This document shows, piece after piece, positions 8,242 to 16,866 of a DNA stretch of 64,000 nt (positions are counted from its first letter, which is position 1; every line of letters begins with the position of its first letter). Both the position numbers and the translations under genes were made by a program. Below the pieces are notes generated by a model. It ran no database searches. It was not told the DNA's origin and saw only the letters and a program-made list of their open reading frames with translations. Origin of the DNA: an uncultured Agathobacter sp. (GTDB lineage Bacteria; Bacillota; Clostridia; Lachnospirales; Lachnospiraceae); the NCBI GenBank assembly GCA_934365945.1, contig CAKRNE010000003.1, positions 1 through 64,000 of the forward strand. Direction: 5' to 3'.

Positions 8242-9750
8242 TTATAACTCTGTATATGATATCTGATATTCAAACAATCTCATTCGCTTGTCCTTATGTA
8301 CTCTGGAAATAAGCTCCTTTGTTGGATTATTCAAGCAGATAATCCCATATACTTTTTTGCCTTTAAATTTTCCACTTTTCTCAAACCAGTCAAGATACTG
8401 AGCCGTTTGTTCATAAGCATCATCGTAGCCACTATCTTTCTTCAATTCAATAACATATAAATTTCCTGCAGTATCTTCACACAATAAATCAAGTCTTCCA
8501 ACTGGAATAATATATTGCCGACCATACTCACCTTTACGTTTATACACTTTAAGGTTCATACCAAATACAGGCATACCACTTTCTATTCTTGCAGTAAGCT
8601 CATCTTCTAACAGCTTTTCATTAGAGAACTGCTGTCGTTTTACCCCAATGTCTATTGTAACTTTCTCGGTACTGTCGGTGTCATCAATATCTGGTTCAAC
8701 TGCCACATCACACTTCTTCAATCTTGCATTGTGATTATCCAGCTTTTTCACTCTGTCACGAATGGCTTTAGCAACTTTAAATTTTCCAGAATTTATAAAT
8801 TTCTTTGCATCTCCATTTCTACCAAGAGCGATTAAAACACGCACATAATTATTGGCTGCACATGGCAAATCTTTTTCAGCATCCAAACATTGCTTAAAAA
8901 TATCCCTAGCTTCTAAATATTTCTTCTGCTTATATAACGAATAGCCTAAATTATTTAAAGTAAACTGCATCTCAGGAGCAAGCTCATAGCTCAAACGATA
9001 GTACTTTTCTTCATCAGCATAGTTTTTTATCTTGCCACTTGACCATGCCAACATCCAGTAAATATCTGACATAAAGAAATAATACTCCTGCTCAACTTTT
9101 TCAAAACAGGCAATAGCATTATTCCACATGGACATATTGTAATATGTATATCCCAGCATTTCATTAGGAGATTTGTAGTTTGGATATTTCTGAATAAATG
9201 AAAGCAACGCATCAACTACAGCATCATTATCATTGCTCCTATAATACAAAGAGATCAAGTCACAGAACTCTGGTATTCCATCTTCGCACTTTACACTTTT
9301 TACTTCATCCGTAATAAAATCCCAGATTTCATTAGGTGCATTTTTAAAAGGAACTAAGAAAAAATCCAGTACCCCATCCTCATTCAGAACACCTTGTTTA
9401 AGCCTGTCACTACACACTTTATGTATATTGTCTTTGCACTTTTTGTACTGCTTTTTCAAATAATAATAGAATGCCCAAAAGAAATAACTATCTTTGTCCA
9501 ACTTCTCTATATTTTCATACACAAGCTTAAGCAAAGAACCATCATACGCTACCAGAGATGCATCATCATATTTAACAAATCCCTCCGTTAATGCAAATAC
9601 TAGGTTGTCACAAAAGATACGTCTCAATCGCTGTATATGTGGATGGTTATTCAATGTATCGAGCTTTGCAGAAATATCATCAAATGGCATCGTATCTGGA
9701 AATTCTTTTGCATAAAAATCACATATTACCTTTTCTTCTTCATCCGTCAT
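8242..9750 (-). CDS. TPR-repeat protein fused to a NucS-like PD-(D/E)XK nuclease domain, 502 aa
   Basis: The first ~360 residues are helical. TPR-like pairs are visible in the middle (NEMLGYTYYNMSMWNNAIA and LNNLGYSLYKQKKYLEARDI). The last ~110 residues resemble the NucS-type restriction-endonuclease fold: GRLDLLCEDTAGNLYVIELK gives the catalytic D...ExK, followed by a Q in DDAYEQTAQYLDWF and a strand VYGIICLN. I moved the start to the ATG at 9750 (GAGGTG 6 nt upstream), which removes a 77-nt overlap with the previous gene. The family is known for DNA cleavage; TPRs suggest a protein partner. A defence role is plausible but unproven. Confidence 0.82.
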   Translation of the reverse strand: MTDEEEKVICDFYAKEFPDTMPFDDISAKLDTLNNHPHIQRLRRIFCDNLVFALTEGFVKYDDASLVAYDGSLLKLVYENIEKLDKDSYFFWAFYYYLKKQYKKCKDNIHKVCSDRLKQGVLNEDGVLDFFLVPFKNAPNEIWDFITDEVKSVKCEDGIPEFCDLISLYYRSNDNDAVVDALLSFIQKYPNYKSPNEMLGYTYYNMSMWNNAIACFEKVEQEYYFFMSDIYWMLAWSSGKIKNYADEEKYYRLSYELAPEMQFTLNNLGYSLYKQKKYLEARDIFKQCLDAEKDLPCAANNYVRVLIALGRNGDAKKFINSGKFKVAKAIRDRVKKLDNHNARLKKCDVAVEPDIDDTDSTEKVTIDIGVKRQQFSNEKLLEDELTARIESGMPVFGMNLKVYKRKGEYGRQYIIPVGRLDLLCEDTAGNLYVIELKKDSGYDDAYEQTAQYLDWFEKSGKFKGKKVYGIICLNNPTKELISRVHKDKRMRLFEYQISYTEL

Positions 9751-9766
9751 GCACTGCACCTCAAAT

Positions 9767-10390
9767 TTATGACCTTCCACCTTGACAGGCAGGACATTTT
9801 CTTTGCCAAATATCTGTTCCATTTGCATAATACTTATGCCCACAATTCAGACACTCCATCTCATAAAAATACTGATTATTGTCTGTTCCCTCATGAGATG
9901 TTATTCCATTATTTTTCTGATTGTTTTTATTTACATATCCTATATCAGTTGACTTAGCTTCAGCCATATTCTCTTTCCCCTCTTTTGTACGTGAAACTCT
10001 TATTTTCAGTCCCTTGTCTGATAATGATTTACTCATCTCATCAAATTTTCTATCATCCAAACTCTCAGATGTTGTGACAAAAGATATCGTTCCCTTTTCG
10101 CTATCAACTTGTATATCCGTTGCTCCCATTTCTTCAGCCATAGCCTTTAGTTCTGAAAGAGCTTGTTGTTTATTTCTCCACTTATGTAATATCCTTATCA
10201 ATAAACAGACAGCTCCTACAATAAGAGCAATTCCTACACCAATAAAAACACCTTGCCAGTTTTTGATAACAAAAAATGCTCCTATGCCAAGCATCAACAC
10301 ATATGCAATGCACTCACTACGATAATGACTCTTATTAACCTGCCATTGTTTATAACGCTCATATGAGCGTTTCATTTCTTCATCAGTCAT
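9767..10390 (-). CDS. Membrane protein with C-terminal zinc-ribbon-like motif, 207 aa
   Basis: The N-terminus (MTDEEMKRSYERYKQW) is cytoplasmic-looking and charged. Two adjacent hydrophobic segments follow at about residues 28-45 and 47-67 (VFIGVGIALIVGAVCLL), then a soluble part, and last a CLNCG...CPAC pair about 20 residues apart, typical of a small zinc ribbon. SD AAGGTG lies 5 nt upstream of the ATG. It ends 16 nt before the TPR-nuclease gene, so the two form an operon; a membrane anchor plus nuclease is a recurring defence layout. The family is not identified. Confidence 0.75.
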   Translation of the reverse strand: MTDEEMKRSYERYKQWQVNKSHYRSECIAYVLMLGIGAFFVIKNWQGVFIGVGIALIVGAVCLLIRILHKWRNKQQALSELKAMAEEMGATDIQVDSEKGTISFVTTSESLDDRKFDEMSKSLSDKGLKIRVSRTKEGKENMAEAKSTDIGYVNKNNQKNNGITSHEGTDNNQYFYEMECLNCGHKYYANGTDIWQRKCPACQGGRS

Positions 10391-10596
10391 ACAATCACCT
10401 TATTTTTCCAAGTTTCCACAAATGTTTTCGCTGCTGCTTTCTGCTCTCTATCTGTTATATTGTAAAAACTCCTTATATTCAAAATCAGTCTTCATTGATA
10501 CTAAAATTCAAGACTAATTATATCATAAACACCTAATTATTTCATCCACAATATAAGAGCAAACAACCACAGCAAGAACTTTCAAAATAAGTGCAG

Positions 10597-11376
10597 TTAC
10601 AACACCAAAAACTCAGGTGTGCAATCCTCATGAATATAAGTAAGCACTACCTTTTTTTCTAATGACTTCGTACTTGCCAGCTCTAATTTCATATTTACTT
10701 GAATATTATCCAGCTTTAATACCTTACCAGAGCTAAAGAAATCCACTTTTCTAAGGTACTCATTACTCTTCAGTATATTCAATACATCGTGATACATATA
10801 AAGCGATATGCCATCCACCTCAACATAGTCCATTGCATAATCAAATGCACTTTCTGCTTCTTCATTCTTTCTCCCATAACTCAAAGAACTATTTACAAAG
10901 TCATACATATCCCAGCCTGAAAACTTATAAAACGCTTCTGCGGTACTTAACTTTGCCAGTTCCTTATATGGTACTTTCTCATATTTGTGTGATGTATTGA
11001 TTAAAGCCTTTCCCAACACATCAATCGATGCAGTGCTAAATTCTATACCACCGAAGCCTTTTGCAATCTCTAATGTATTTTCAAAGAGCATTTCAATAAA
11101 ACAATTCATATATTCCCTGTTTGCCTTTAGTAGTTCATCTATATCATCAAAACTCAAATCTTCTATACCATCTTCCAAAAATCTATTAACTAATTGTATA
11201 CAATGGCGAATGCGTAACTGCTTCTTACTCAATTGAAATAAGTCTTCATATGTAAGTAATTCCATCTGGCAAAAGCCATTGGAATACATCTTGATAGAGC
11301 AACCATCATATGTATACTTACTTATAATTACCTTTCTGTTTTCATCACTACTTATCATTGTAATCTCTTCTCTCAT
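10597..11376 (-). CDS. Hypothetical protein, 259 aa
   Basis: Not recognised. The product begins MREEITMISSDENRKVIISK behind AGGAG 9 nt upstream; a second ATG at codon 7 is also possible. The N-terminal ~30 residues look like strands, the middle is helical (LLKANREYMNCFIEMLFEN), and the end returns to strands (VNMKLELASTKSLEKKVVL). No signal, membrane helix or catalytic motif is seen. It lies downstream of the DUF262 gene, separated by that gene's terminator, so it probably has its own promoter. Confidence 0.7.
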   Translation of the reverse strand: MREEITMISSDENRKVIISKYTYDGCSIKMYSNGFCQMELLTYEDLFQLSKKQLRIRHCIQLVNRFLEDGIEDLSFDDIDELLKANREYMNCFIEMLFENTLEIAKGFGGIEFSTASIDVLGKALINTSHKYEKVPYKELAKLSTAEAFYKFSGWDMYDFVNSSLSYGRKNEEAESAFDYAMDYVEVDGISLYMYHDVLNILKSNEYLRKVDFFSSGKVLKLDNIQVNMKLELASTKSLEKKVVLTYIHEDCTPEFLVL

Positions 11377-11410
11377 AATAAATTTCTCCTATCTATGTAT
11401 TATTTTTTCT

Positions 11411-11442
11411 GTCTGCCGGTACATATAAAATGTTACCGACAG
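11411..11442 (-). terminator. Terminator of the first DUF262 gene
   Basis: TCTGTCGGTA pairs with TACCGGCAGA (a G-U/C-G exchange in the middle), followed by CAGAAAAAAT and T-poor sequence on the minus strand. It is 18 nt past the DUF262 stop, so position supports it more than the tail does. Confidence 0.6.
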
Positions 11443-11459
11443 ACCTATTAATATTTGTT

Positions 11460-12809
11460 TTACGCAACAACTTCTGTTCCATCTGAAACATCCTTTGCAG
11501 GATCTGCATCTGCTTCTGACGAATCAGATGCACTATCTTCATTTGTTGCTACAGATGTGCCAGATGAAGCATCAGCAGTTGCTTCTGAGGATACCCCGTT
11601 AGTGCTGGAAACATCTGTGCTTGCTACTTCAGCAGTATCCTTTGTAGCTTCAGGGTTAGCAGATACCTCAGTAGTTTCAGTAACCTCCTTGTCAACTACA
11701 GGCTTTGACTTAGTGGTTTTCTTATTACTATCTTTAGATTTCTCACCTATATCCTTTACTGAAGCCTCAGAAAGCTCCATATCTAAGAGGTCAAACTTTT
11801 TAAATTTTTTAATAAATAAATCTTTGTAATACTTCATCTTATCTTTTACACTTTTCTTTGAAATAGTTGCCTGCTTACATTTCTCTTTATATTCCTCATT
11901 TTTTAAAACTTCAGACTCAATACGACTAACGTACTCACTAAATTCTTCAGCACTAATGCAATTATTGATAGCATAGTTTCCAAATAAAATTACAAATGGA
12001 ATCAATGACTTTCTTATACCATTTCCTGTAATTTTGCTTACATAATCCAATGTCTCAGCAATAGATTTACGCTCATTATCAGAAAAGTGCTCTATCGTAT
12101 TTTTACAATATTCATTCATTTTGTCACTTGAAAGGTTCTGGAAAATGTGACGCTCCTTACCATTAATTCCTAAATAGCAATCAATCAAGTAAATACCCTG
12201 ATACAGCATCTCTGGCTTAACTTCCTCTCTAACCTGCTTAGATGTAAGCTTAACAATTGGAGCATTAAAAATTGGCTTATTTGTCATTTCTGTTGTCCAC
12301 TTGATTGTATTATCACTAAATTTACCTCTAGCTTTCTGAGCTTTTGATAATGGTGTTCCACTGTTATAACGATTAAAAAGCAGAACAGCCTCTTCTCTGG
12401 TACAGTCCTTGTAATATGTAATATCAATCTCTGCTTTCAGAATTATGTCTTTCAGTTCATCAGATAAGCCTTTAAACAAAATCTCATTATCATCTGCTAC
12501 ATCTTCATATGCAGCAACAACATCCTTTGGTAGAGCAAATAAATTGTTAATATAATTCTTTAATGTAGTTAAACGTTGCTTACCATCTATCACCTTATCC
12601 TTGCCTTCACACTGAACGATAACCATATCAGGGAGAACAATTCCACAAAATATAGAATCTAGAAGATTAACCTTCTGTTCATCAGACCACTGCTCGTCAC
12701 TTCTCTGAGCAATAAAATCAACGCTATACTCGTTGCTCTCTAACTTCTTTACTGCATCCTTAACTGTGATAGTAAATTTTTCCACCTTGTTCTTAAAATT
12801 CTTTGACAT
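11460..12809 (-). CDS. DUF262 (GmrS-N-like) protein with low-complexity acidic tail, 449 aa
   Basis: The ParB/Srx-fold DUF262 domain covers about residues 10-330: IAQRSDEQWSDEQKVNLLDS, then VIDGKQRLTTL (the DGQQR signature with K for Q) and FNRYNSGTPLSKAQKARGKF. DUF262 proteins hydrolyse NTPs and drive type IV restriction (GmrSD) or phosphorothioate-sensing defence (SspE). Those usually add a DUF1524 HNH nuclease; here the last ~110 residues are instead a Ser/Thr/Ala/Glu-rich disordered tail. A 418-aa paralogue is encoded at 18524. The SD is AGGAGGAC, inside a sequence shared with the 60-aa gene upstream. The effector, if any, must be another protein. Confidence 0.87.
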   Translation of the reverse strand: MSKNFKNKVEKFTITVKDAVKKLESNEYSVDFIAQRSDEQWSDEQKVNLLDSIFCGIVLPDMVIVQCEGKDKVIDGKQRLTTLKNYINNLFALPKDVVAAYEDVADDNEILFKGLSDELKDIILKAEIDITYYKDCTREEAVLLFNRYNSGTPLSKAQKARGKFSDNTIKWTTEMTNKPIFNAPIVKLTSKQVREEVKPEMLYQGIYLIDCYLGINGKERHIFQNLSSDKMNEYCKNTIEHFSDNERKSIAETLDYVSKITGNGIRKSLIPFVILFGNYAINNCISAEEFSEYVSRIESEVLKNEEYKEKCKQATISKKSVKDKMKYYKDLFIKKFKKFDLLDMELSEASVKDIGEKSKDSNKKTTKSKPVVDKEVTETTEVSANPEATKDTAEVASTDVSSTNGVSSEATADASSGTSVATNEDSASDSSEADADPAKDVSDGTEVVA

Positions 12810-12895
12810 AATAATGTCCTCCTTTAATATAAAAATATTTATTATTGGAGCATATTGCCCCTGACTGTGATTTAATTATAAAATCTTTTAAGAAA

Positions 12896-12990
12896 TTTCC
12901 ATTTCTCATATTCATTTAGGAATTGGATACCCATTGAATCCTTGAAATCACTATATTTCCTACATTTCAAAAAAAATTAAATCGTGTGCT
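12896..12990 (-). repeat. Repeat block copy A (upstream of DUF262 gene)
   Basis: This is one of four blocks sharing the order TTTCTCATATT...TTAGGAA..GGATACCC..TGAA..CCTTGAAAT..ACTA..TTTC..ACATTTC and ending AAATCGTGTGCT. It sits 87 nt upstream of the DUF262 start. Between it and copy B is a remnant carrying the same SD-leader sequence (CTCCTGTTCATTAATCTTG) that precedes the 60-aa gene. Confidence 0.75.
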
Positions 12991-13140
12991 TTTGTAGGAT
13001 TTCTTGAATTATATGAATTTGCATATTTGCTTCTCTTCATATAAAATGTTCTCCTGTTCATTAATCTTGTTGTTATGCTGCTTTGTCTAAAGGGCTATAT
13101 GTCCCCCAACCATGAGTAAATTATATATTCTCCCAAGAAA

Positions 13141-13224
13141 TTTCCCTTTCTCATATTTACTTAAGTAATAATTCCTTGAAATTACTACATTTCTTACATT
13201 TCAGAAAAAATTAAATCGTGTGCT
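13141..13224 (-). repeat. Repeat block copy B (downstream of 60-aa gene)
   Basis: Shares CCTTGAAATTACTACATTTC and AAATCGTGTGCT with the other blocks but lacks the GGATACCCC segment, so it is internally deleted. The similarity to copy A continues about 25 nt into the 3' end of the 60-aa gene. Confidence 0.72.
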
Positions 13225-13225
13225 C

Positions 13226-13408
13226 TTATAAGTTTTCTTGAGTTTTATGCATCTGAGCATTATTTAGTGCTTTCTCAATACTTGAGCGACTAATTATCTT
13301 CTCTTGACGTATTAAATATTTTAGTAATTCTGACATATCCGAGAAGTGTTCTTTACTCATAATAGCTTCTACATATTCATTTAATGTTATCCTTTTGTTC
13401 TCTGACAT
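13226..13408 (-). CDS. Small 60-aa protein
   Basis: The product reads MSENKRITLNEYVEAIMSKE, then HFSDMSELLKYLIRQEKI, and ends with a charged helix. It looks like a short two- or three-helix protein, perhaps a DNA-binding or antitoxin-like helical bundle, but no family is recognised. Its start context (ACATTATTATGTC with AGGAGG) is nearly identical to that of the DUF262 gene, and it is flanked by repeat blocks, so it behaves like one cassette of a repeated array. The reading frame is plausible because the SD and start are conserved. Confidence 0.6.
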   Translation of the reverse strand: MSENKRITLNEYVEAIMSKEHFSDMSELLKYLIRQEKIISRSSIEKALNNAQMHKTQENL

Positions 13409-13506
13409 AATAATGTCCTCCTGTTCATTAATCTTGTTTTTATGTTGCTTTGTCTAAAAGGTTATATGTCCTCCTGACATTATTCACTATACTCTTAAAT
13501 CTACGT

Positions 13507-13610
13507 TTTCCTTTTCTCATAATTATTTAGGAAATAGATACCCCTTGAACCCTTGAAAATACTACATTCCTCCTTTGCTATCAGTTTCAAAAAACTTTTT
13601 AAATCGTGTA
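13507..13610 (-). repeat. Repeat block copy C (upstream of 60-aa gene)
   Basis: Retains TTAGGAAATAGATACCCC, TGAACCCTTGAAA, ACTACATT and a final AAATCGTGTA; a short insertion follows ACATTCC. It lies about 100 nt upstream of the 60-aa start, the same relation as copy A to the DUF262 gene. Confidence 0.72.
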
Positions 13611-13762
13611 CTTTGATGTTTATTCAGCTAAAATCATGCTTTAGTTGACTTCTTCTGAAGCCTTATATTTATTTTTCAACATTAGCTGATAATCTTAACG
13701 AGTGATATTACACCTCTACACTAAAAAAGTTTTTTTCTTTTATTATCTCATATCGCTATAGT
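13611..13762. other. Decayed cassette between repeat copies C and D
   Basis: No frame with an SD is seen here. By position it corresponds to the gene slot of a cassette whose coding part has been lost. The sequence is very AT-rich with several T runs. Confidence 0.4.
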
Positions 13763-13854
13763 TTTCCCTTTCTCATATTTTTTCAGCAATGGATACCCCA
13801 TGAACCCTTGAAATTACTACATTTCTTACATTTCAGAAAAAATCAAATCGTGTA
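13763..13854 (-). repeat. Repeat block copy D (downstream of the dead methyltransferase gene)
   Basis: Closest to the inferred consensus: TTTCCCTTTCTCATATTTT, GGATACCCCATGAACCCTTG, AAATTACTACATTTC and AAATCGTGTACA. On the minus strand it contains the direct repeat GAAATGTA-A-GAAATGTA. It lies just beyond the 3' end of the 558-aa gene. Confidence 0.75.
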
Positions 13855-13939
13855 CATTTCTCAAAAAACAGCACAAAAAAAGCAAGGAGTTACCCTTGCT
13901 TTACCTAATATTCAATATAGGTTACTTAATATTCATTTT

Positions 13940-15616
13940 TTACACAAGTCTTTGCTTCGTGAACTTGTCACCTGTTTTCAAGTTAAGATTATATCTGCTC
14001 TTAAAATATTGCTGAGTGAAATCATCACAATCTATATTAGATATAAAACTGATGCCTGTACGCACATTCCTGTCAGCTGAAGAATATATGTATTCATATA
14101 ATGGTTGCTCAGAAGTTTTTAATATATCCCTAAAATCCTTTAAGGCGTATGTTTCTCCCATATACATCTGTTCTTTCTTTTTATCATCAGCTTCTTTTGA
14201 CTTATCCTGATCCTTATTACCAGCATCCTTAGACTTATCTCTACCCATATTATTGCTGGAACTGTCTTCTGTAGGTTCTTTCTTAATCTCTACAAAATAA
14301 TCCTCAAAGTCACTATCTTCATCAGAATTATAATTCTTCATAGTAAGAATCCAATTACCTTTATAATTAATAAGAAATCGTAACATTTTCATATATGTCT
14401 CTGAATCAAAATTAAATCTCTGATATTCACCTTGCTTAGGTGCATCGAGATACAACAACGGTGTACACCTACCTATATTTTCCAATAATACATCTTCTGT
14501 CCATGCAGCAAAATTAATATCTAAATCACTGTCTACATAATCTTCATAATCAACATTCCACTTAATAATCGCATCAAGCAGTAAGTTTATCTCTCCTCGA
14601 TATCCAATCTTTTTAAGTGCCTGTGCATATGATACAAATTCCTCTTTGCTTATATCTAGAAACTTTTTTATTACTTTTTGTCTAAAGTCAGTATCTATGA
14701 ATCTTTCAACACCATGAACATATCTGTTCTGCCAATATGGCTTGTAAAAGCACATATTACAAAACTTTACTATTGCATATTCATAAAATTCTTCGTCCTT
14801 ATTAAGTTCATAGAGATTTGCTGACATCATAGCTGTTATATAATCCTGAAAATTCTCTTCTATAAAATTATCTTGTATTTCAGGCATGTCTTTTTCATAA
14901 TCATATATTTTTTTTAGCCAGTCCTTATAAGACTGTAACACCTTATATGCTTTTGTAGGTCTTTCTGTAATGCCATAATAATATTGTAAAAATTCCTTTA
15001 GAGAATCTTTAAATATAAGCTTGTGAGCATAGCCTTCAGCACAAAAAGCTGGCACATATCCCATTTTACCAAAGACATCTACAAAGCTGTCTGTAAGTAC
15101 ACGTGCTTCAGATACCAAATGATGTATCATTGCTACATATATAGGATTTGACTCTACTTCTGCATATGTAAATGGAAAGTCTACAGGGTTAAACCTGCTT
15201 TGTCTGATTTTCATTTCTGGGGAGTACATATTCCATGAGGTGCTGTCAAACACTTTCTTATTAAAACCAAGTGCTTCTAGCAATGATACTTGTGTCGGCA
15301 CTTTATATAAACTATTTTTCTTGCCAGTTTCCTGTCTATGCTCCATTTCCTTAGAATCATATTCAATCTTTTTTTCATATTCTATGGACAAATAATCATA
15401 GATGAGTCTGAAAGTCAGCATTCTAAGCCATTCTGGAATGGATTGACCTACCCCGTATTGCTGCCTAATTTCTTTTATTACCTTGCTGGATGAATAAAAA
15501 TCCCTATCTTTACCTTTATCCAATATATCTATAACACTTTGCTCATCAATTGTCTTATTGCCTGTGGATGCAATATACTTCCTGAGAGCAATCTTTATCT
15601 CTTTGCTACCATACAT
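13940..15616 (-). CDS. Catalytically dead paralogue of the element's adenine methyltransferase, 558 aa
   Basis: It aligns by eye along most of its length with the 641-aa methyltransferase encoded at 25473. Where the active enzyme has FIDVFAGTGTV (motif I, SAM binding), residues 178-188 read FVDVFGKMGYV. Where the enzyme has IYLDSPYF (motif IV), residues 388-394 read LYLDAPK. The flanking helices still match (FNFDSETYMKMLRFLINYKG then NWILTMKNY against YADFNWLFSMQYK). So the fold seems kept but SAM binding and catalysis lost. Residues 445-485 are a Lys/Asp/Ser-rich linker absent from the paralogue. SD AAGGAG precedes the ATG by 11 nt inside a hairpin. It may act as a DNA-binding or decoy subunit. 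Confidence 0.7.
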   Translation of the reverse strand: MYGSKEIKIALRKYIASTGNKTIDEQSVIDILDKGKDRDFYSSSKVIKEIRQQYGVGQSIPEWLRMLTFRLIYDYLSIEYEKKIEYDSKEMEHRQETGKKNSLYKVPTQVSLLEALGFNKKVFDSTSWNMYSPEMKIRQSRFNPVDFPFTYAEVESNPIYVAMIHHLVSEARVLTDSFVDVFGKMGYVPAFCAEGYAHKLIFKDSLKEFLQYYYGITERPTKAYKVLQSYKDWLKKIYDYEKDMPEIQDNFIEENFQDYITAMMSANLYELNKDEEFYEYAIVKFCNMCFYKPYWQNRYVHGVERFIDTDFRQKVIKKFLDISKEEFVSYAQALKKIGYRGEINLLLDAIIKWNVDYEDYVDSDLDINFAAWTEDVLLENIGRCTPLLYLDAPKQGEYQRFNFDSETYMKMLRFLINYKGNWILTMKNYNSDEDSDFEDYFVEIKKEPTEDSSSNNMGRDKSKDAGNKDQDKSKEADDKKKEQMYMGETYALKDFRDILKTSEQPLYEYIYSSADRNVRTGISFISNIDCDDFTQQYFKSRYNLNLKTGDKFTKQRLV

Positions 15617-15623
15617 TATATAA

Positions 15624-15670
15624 AAAGCTCCTTGCTGCGTTTTCTATATTGTATCACAGCTTGGAGCTTT
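15624..15670 (-). promoter_or_regulatory. Leader hairpin occluding the SD of the dead methyltransferase gene
   Basis: On the minus strand AAAGCTCC-AAGCTG pairs with CAGCAA-GGAGCTTT around a 15-20-nt loop. The AAGGAG ribosome-binding site is inside the 3' arm, 11 nt before the ATG. When folded, the site should be hidden, so translation may be controlled. Confidence 0.6.
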
Positions 15671-16635
15671 AAGTCGTATAAAATTATTATATGGTCGTAT
15701 CTGTAGAGTACAGACAAACCAGCTATGCATTTCCCGAAAAAGTACCCCTGTAACGCACCATATCAGCCCTAAATGGCGATATTTTACAGCGCTGGAAGTA
15801 GTAGCCAATACACAACAAAAGAGCCTGTGTGGGCAATAAAAAGCACCCAAGCAATAGCCAGTACTGCTGGGTGTTTGTGCCTCGCTACGAACCTGCAAGC
15901 CTAGTAAAATGGGCATCTACAGGTACTATACGGAACTGCAGGGATAACTGCCCTGCCTTCTAGGGATAGATAGGAATTTTCCCTGCAGGTGGAGGGATAC
16001 TTAAATCCCTCAATCACTAATAATACATCCATTTTACTACTAGTGAATGAACTCTGAACTTAATCTACCATCATGAAATTAAAATACTTGTAAAAATTAC
16101 AACTCACTAAAATATTTAATACTAAGTACTGAAATCAAACTAACGAATATGTAAATGCACTCCATGCCGGAATAAAATATTCAATTTTCACAAGAAAAAC
16201 TCCAGCAAAATGACTGCACCAATAGATGAAGTATATGATATAGAAAATGAGAACTGCCACCATATGCTGACTGCAAAAAAAGCACAGCCTACCACATTTA
16301 GGCAGGATCTCCGCCGATTTTATGGATGAAAAAACATATAAGACACACAATGCACAAGAAATATTCACTCAACATATTTTAACTAACAGTTTTCAGATGA
16401 ATATAATTGTAGCTGAAACACCTCGACAAATATATGGGAAAAATACCACAGAAATAGTGATTTTCACAAGGTCGTAAAAAGTCGAAAAATGTCGGAACTT
16501 TGCTAGAGCCGATTTGTGCCACTTTTAATAGCAGGTGGCACAGTTACAAGGCAACACAATTTAAAGGGCTGTTTGGGGCGGAAATGCGAGCCAGAAACCG
16601 ATAAAAAGTACCCCTGATACTGTCAGATATGCAGA
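15671..16635. other. Gene-free hairpin-rich region, possible replication or transfer origin
   Basis: No supported gene lies in about 960 bp. Three AGGGATA copies occur within 60 bp (15940, 15962, 15993), the last inside the palindrome GAGGGATACTTAAATCCCTC (15992-16011), beside CCCTGCAGG and CTGCAGGG. A perfect TGTGCCAC/GTGGCACA hairpin lies at 16515-16542, with GTCGTAAAAAGTCGAAAAATGTCGG-like spaced GTCG repeats just before it. Two copies of AAAAAGTACCCCTG occur (15738, 16605). This resembles an origin or multi-operator region. No initiator or relaxase gene is found, so that reading is inference. Confidence 0.45.
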
Positions 16636-16678
16636 CATAAAAAAAGACCAGCAAATCCGATTGAACTTACTGGTCTTT
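16636..16678 (-). terminator. Terminator downstream of the lipoprotein gene
   Basis: AAAGACCAG and CTGGTCTTT flank an 18-nt loop, and the minus-strand product ends in a run of seven T. It resembles the 2767-2798 terminator (same GACCAG stem). It lies about 190 nt beyond the lipoprotein stop. Confidence 0.75.
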
Positions 16679-16866
16679 AAATATTCAATAACAAAATAAC
16701 ATTGATTTTATGAAACAATTTTGAAACTGTCCTGTTCCACGATAATTGCAATACTGCCTGAAGCATGTATTAATTACTCTCAGTGAATATGCAAAATTTC
16801 TTCTAAATTCTCTTAATAAACACTCTCTGTTGAATATACAGACTCTGTAGTATCAGCATTTTCAAT

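Noticed and set aside
12896..13854. CRISPR array
   Set aside because: The repeats are about 95 bp, divergent, only four, with uneven spacing of 150-250 bp and no cas genes.
15644..15916. Minus-strand open frame of 90 codons upstream of the dead methyltransferase
   Set aside because: Cys-rich odd composition, no SD and overlap with the leader hairpin; treated as noncoding.
16135..16368. Minus-strand open frame of 77 codons
   Set aside because: No SD; hydrophobic, low-quality composition in a hairpin-rich noncoding region.
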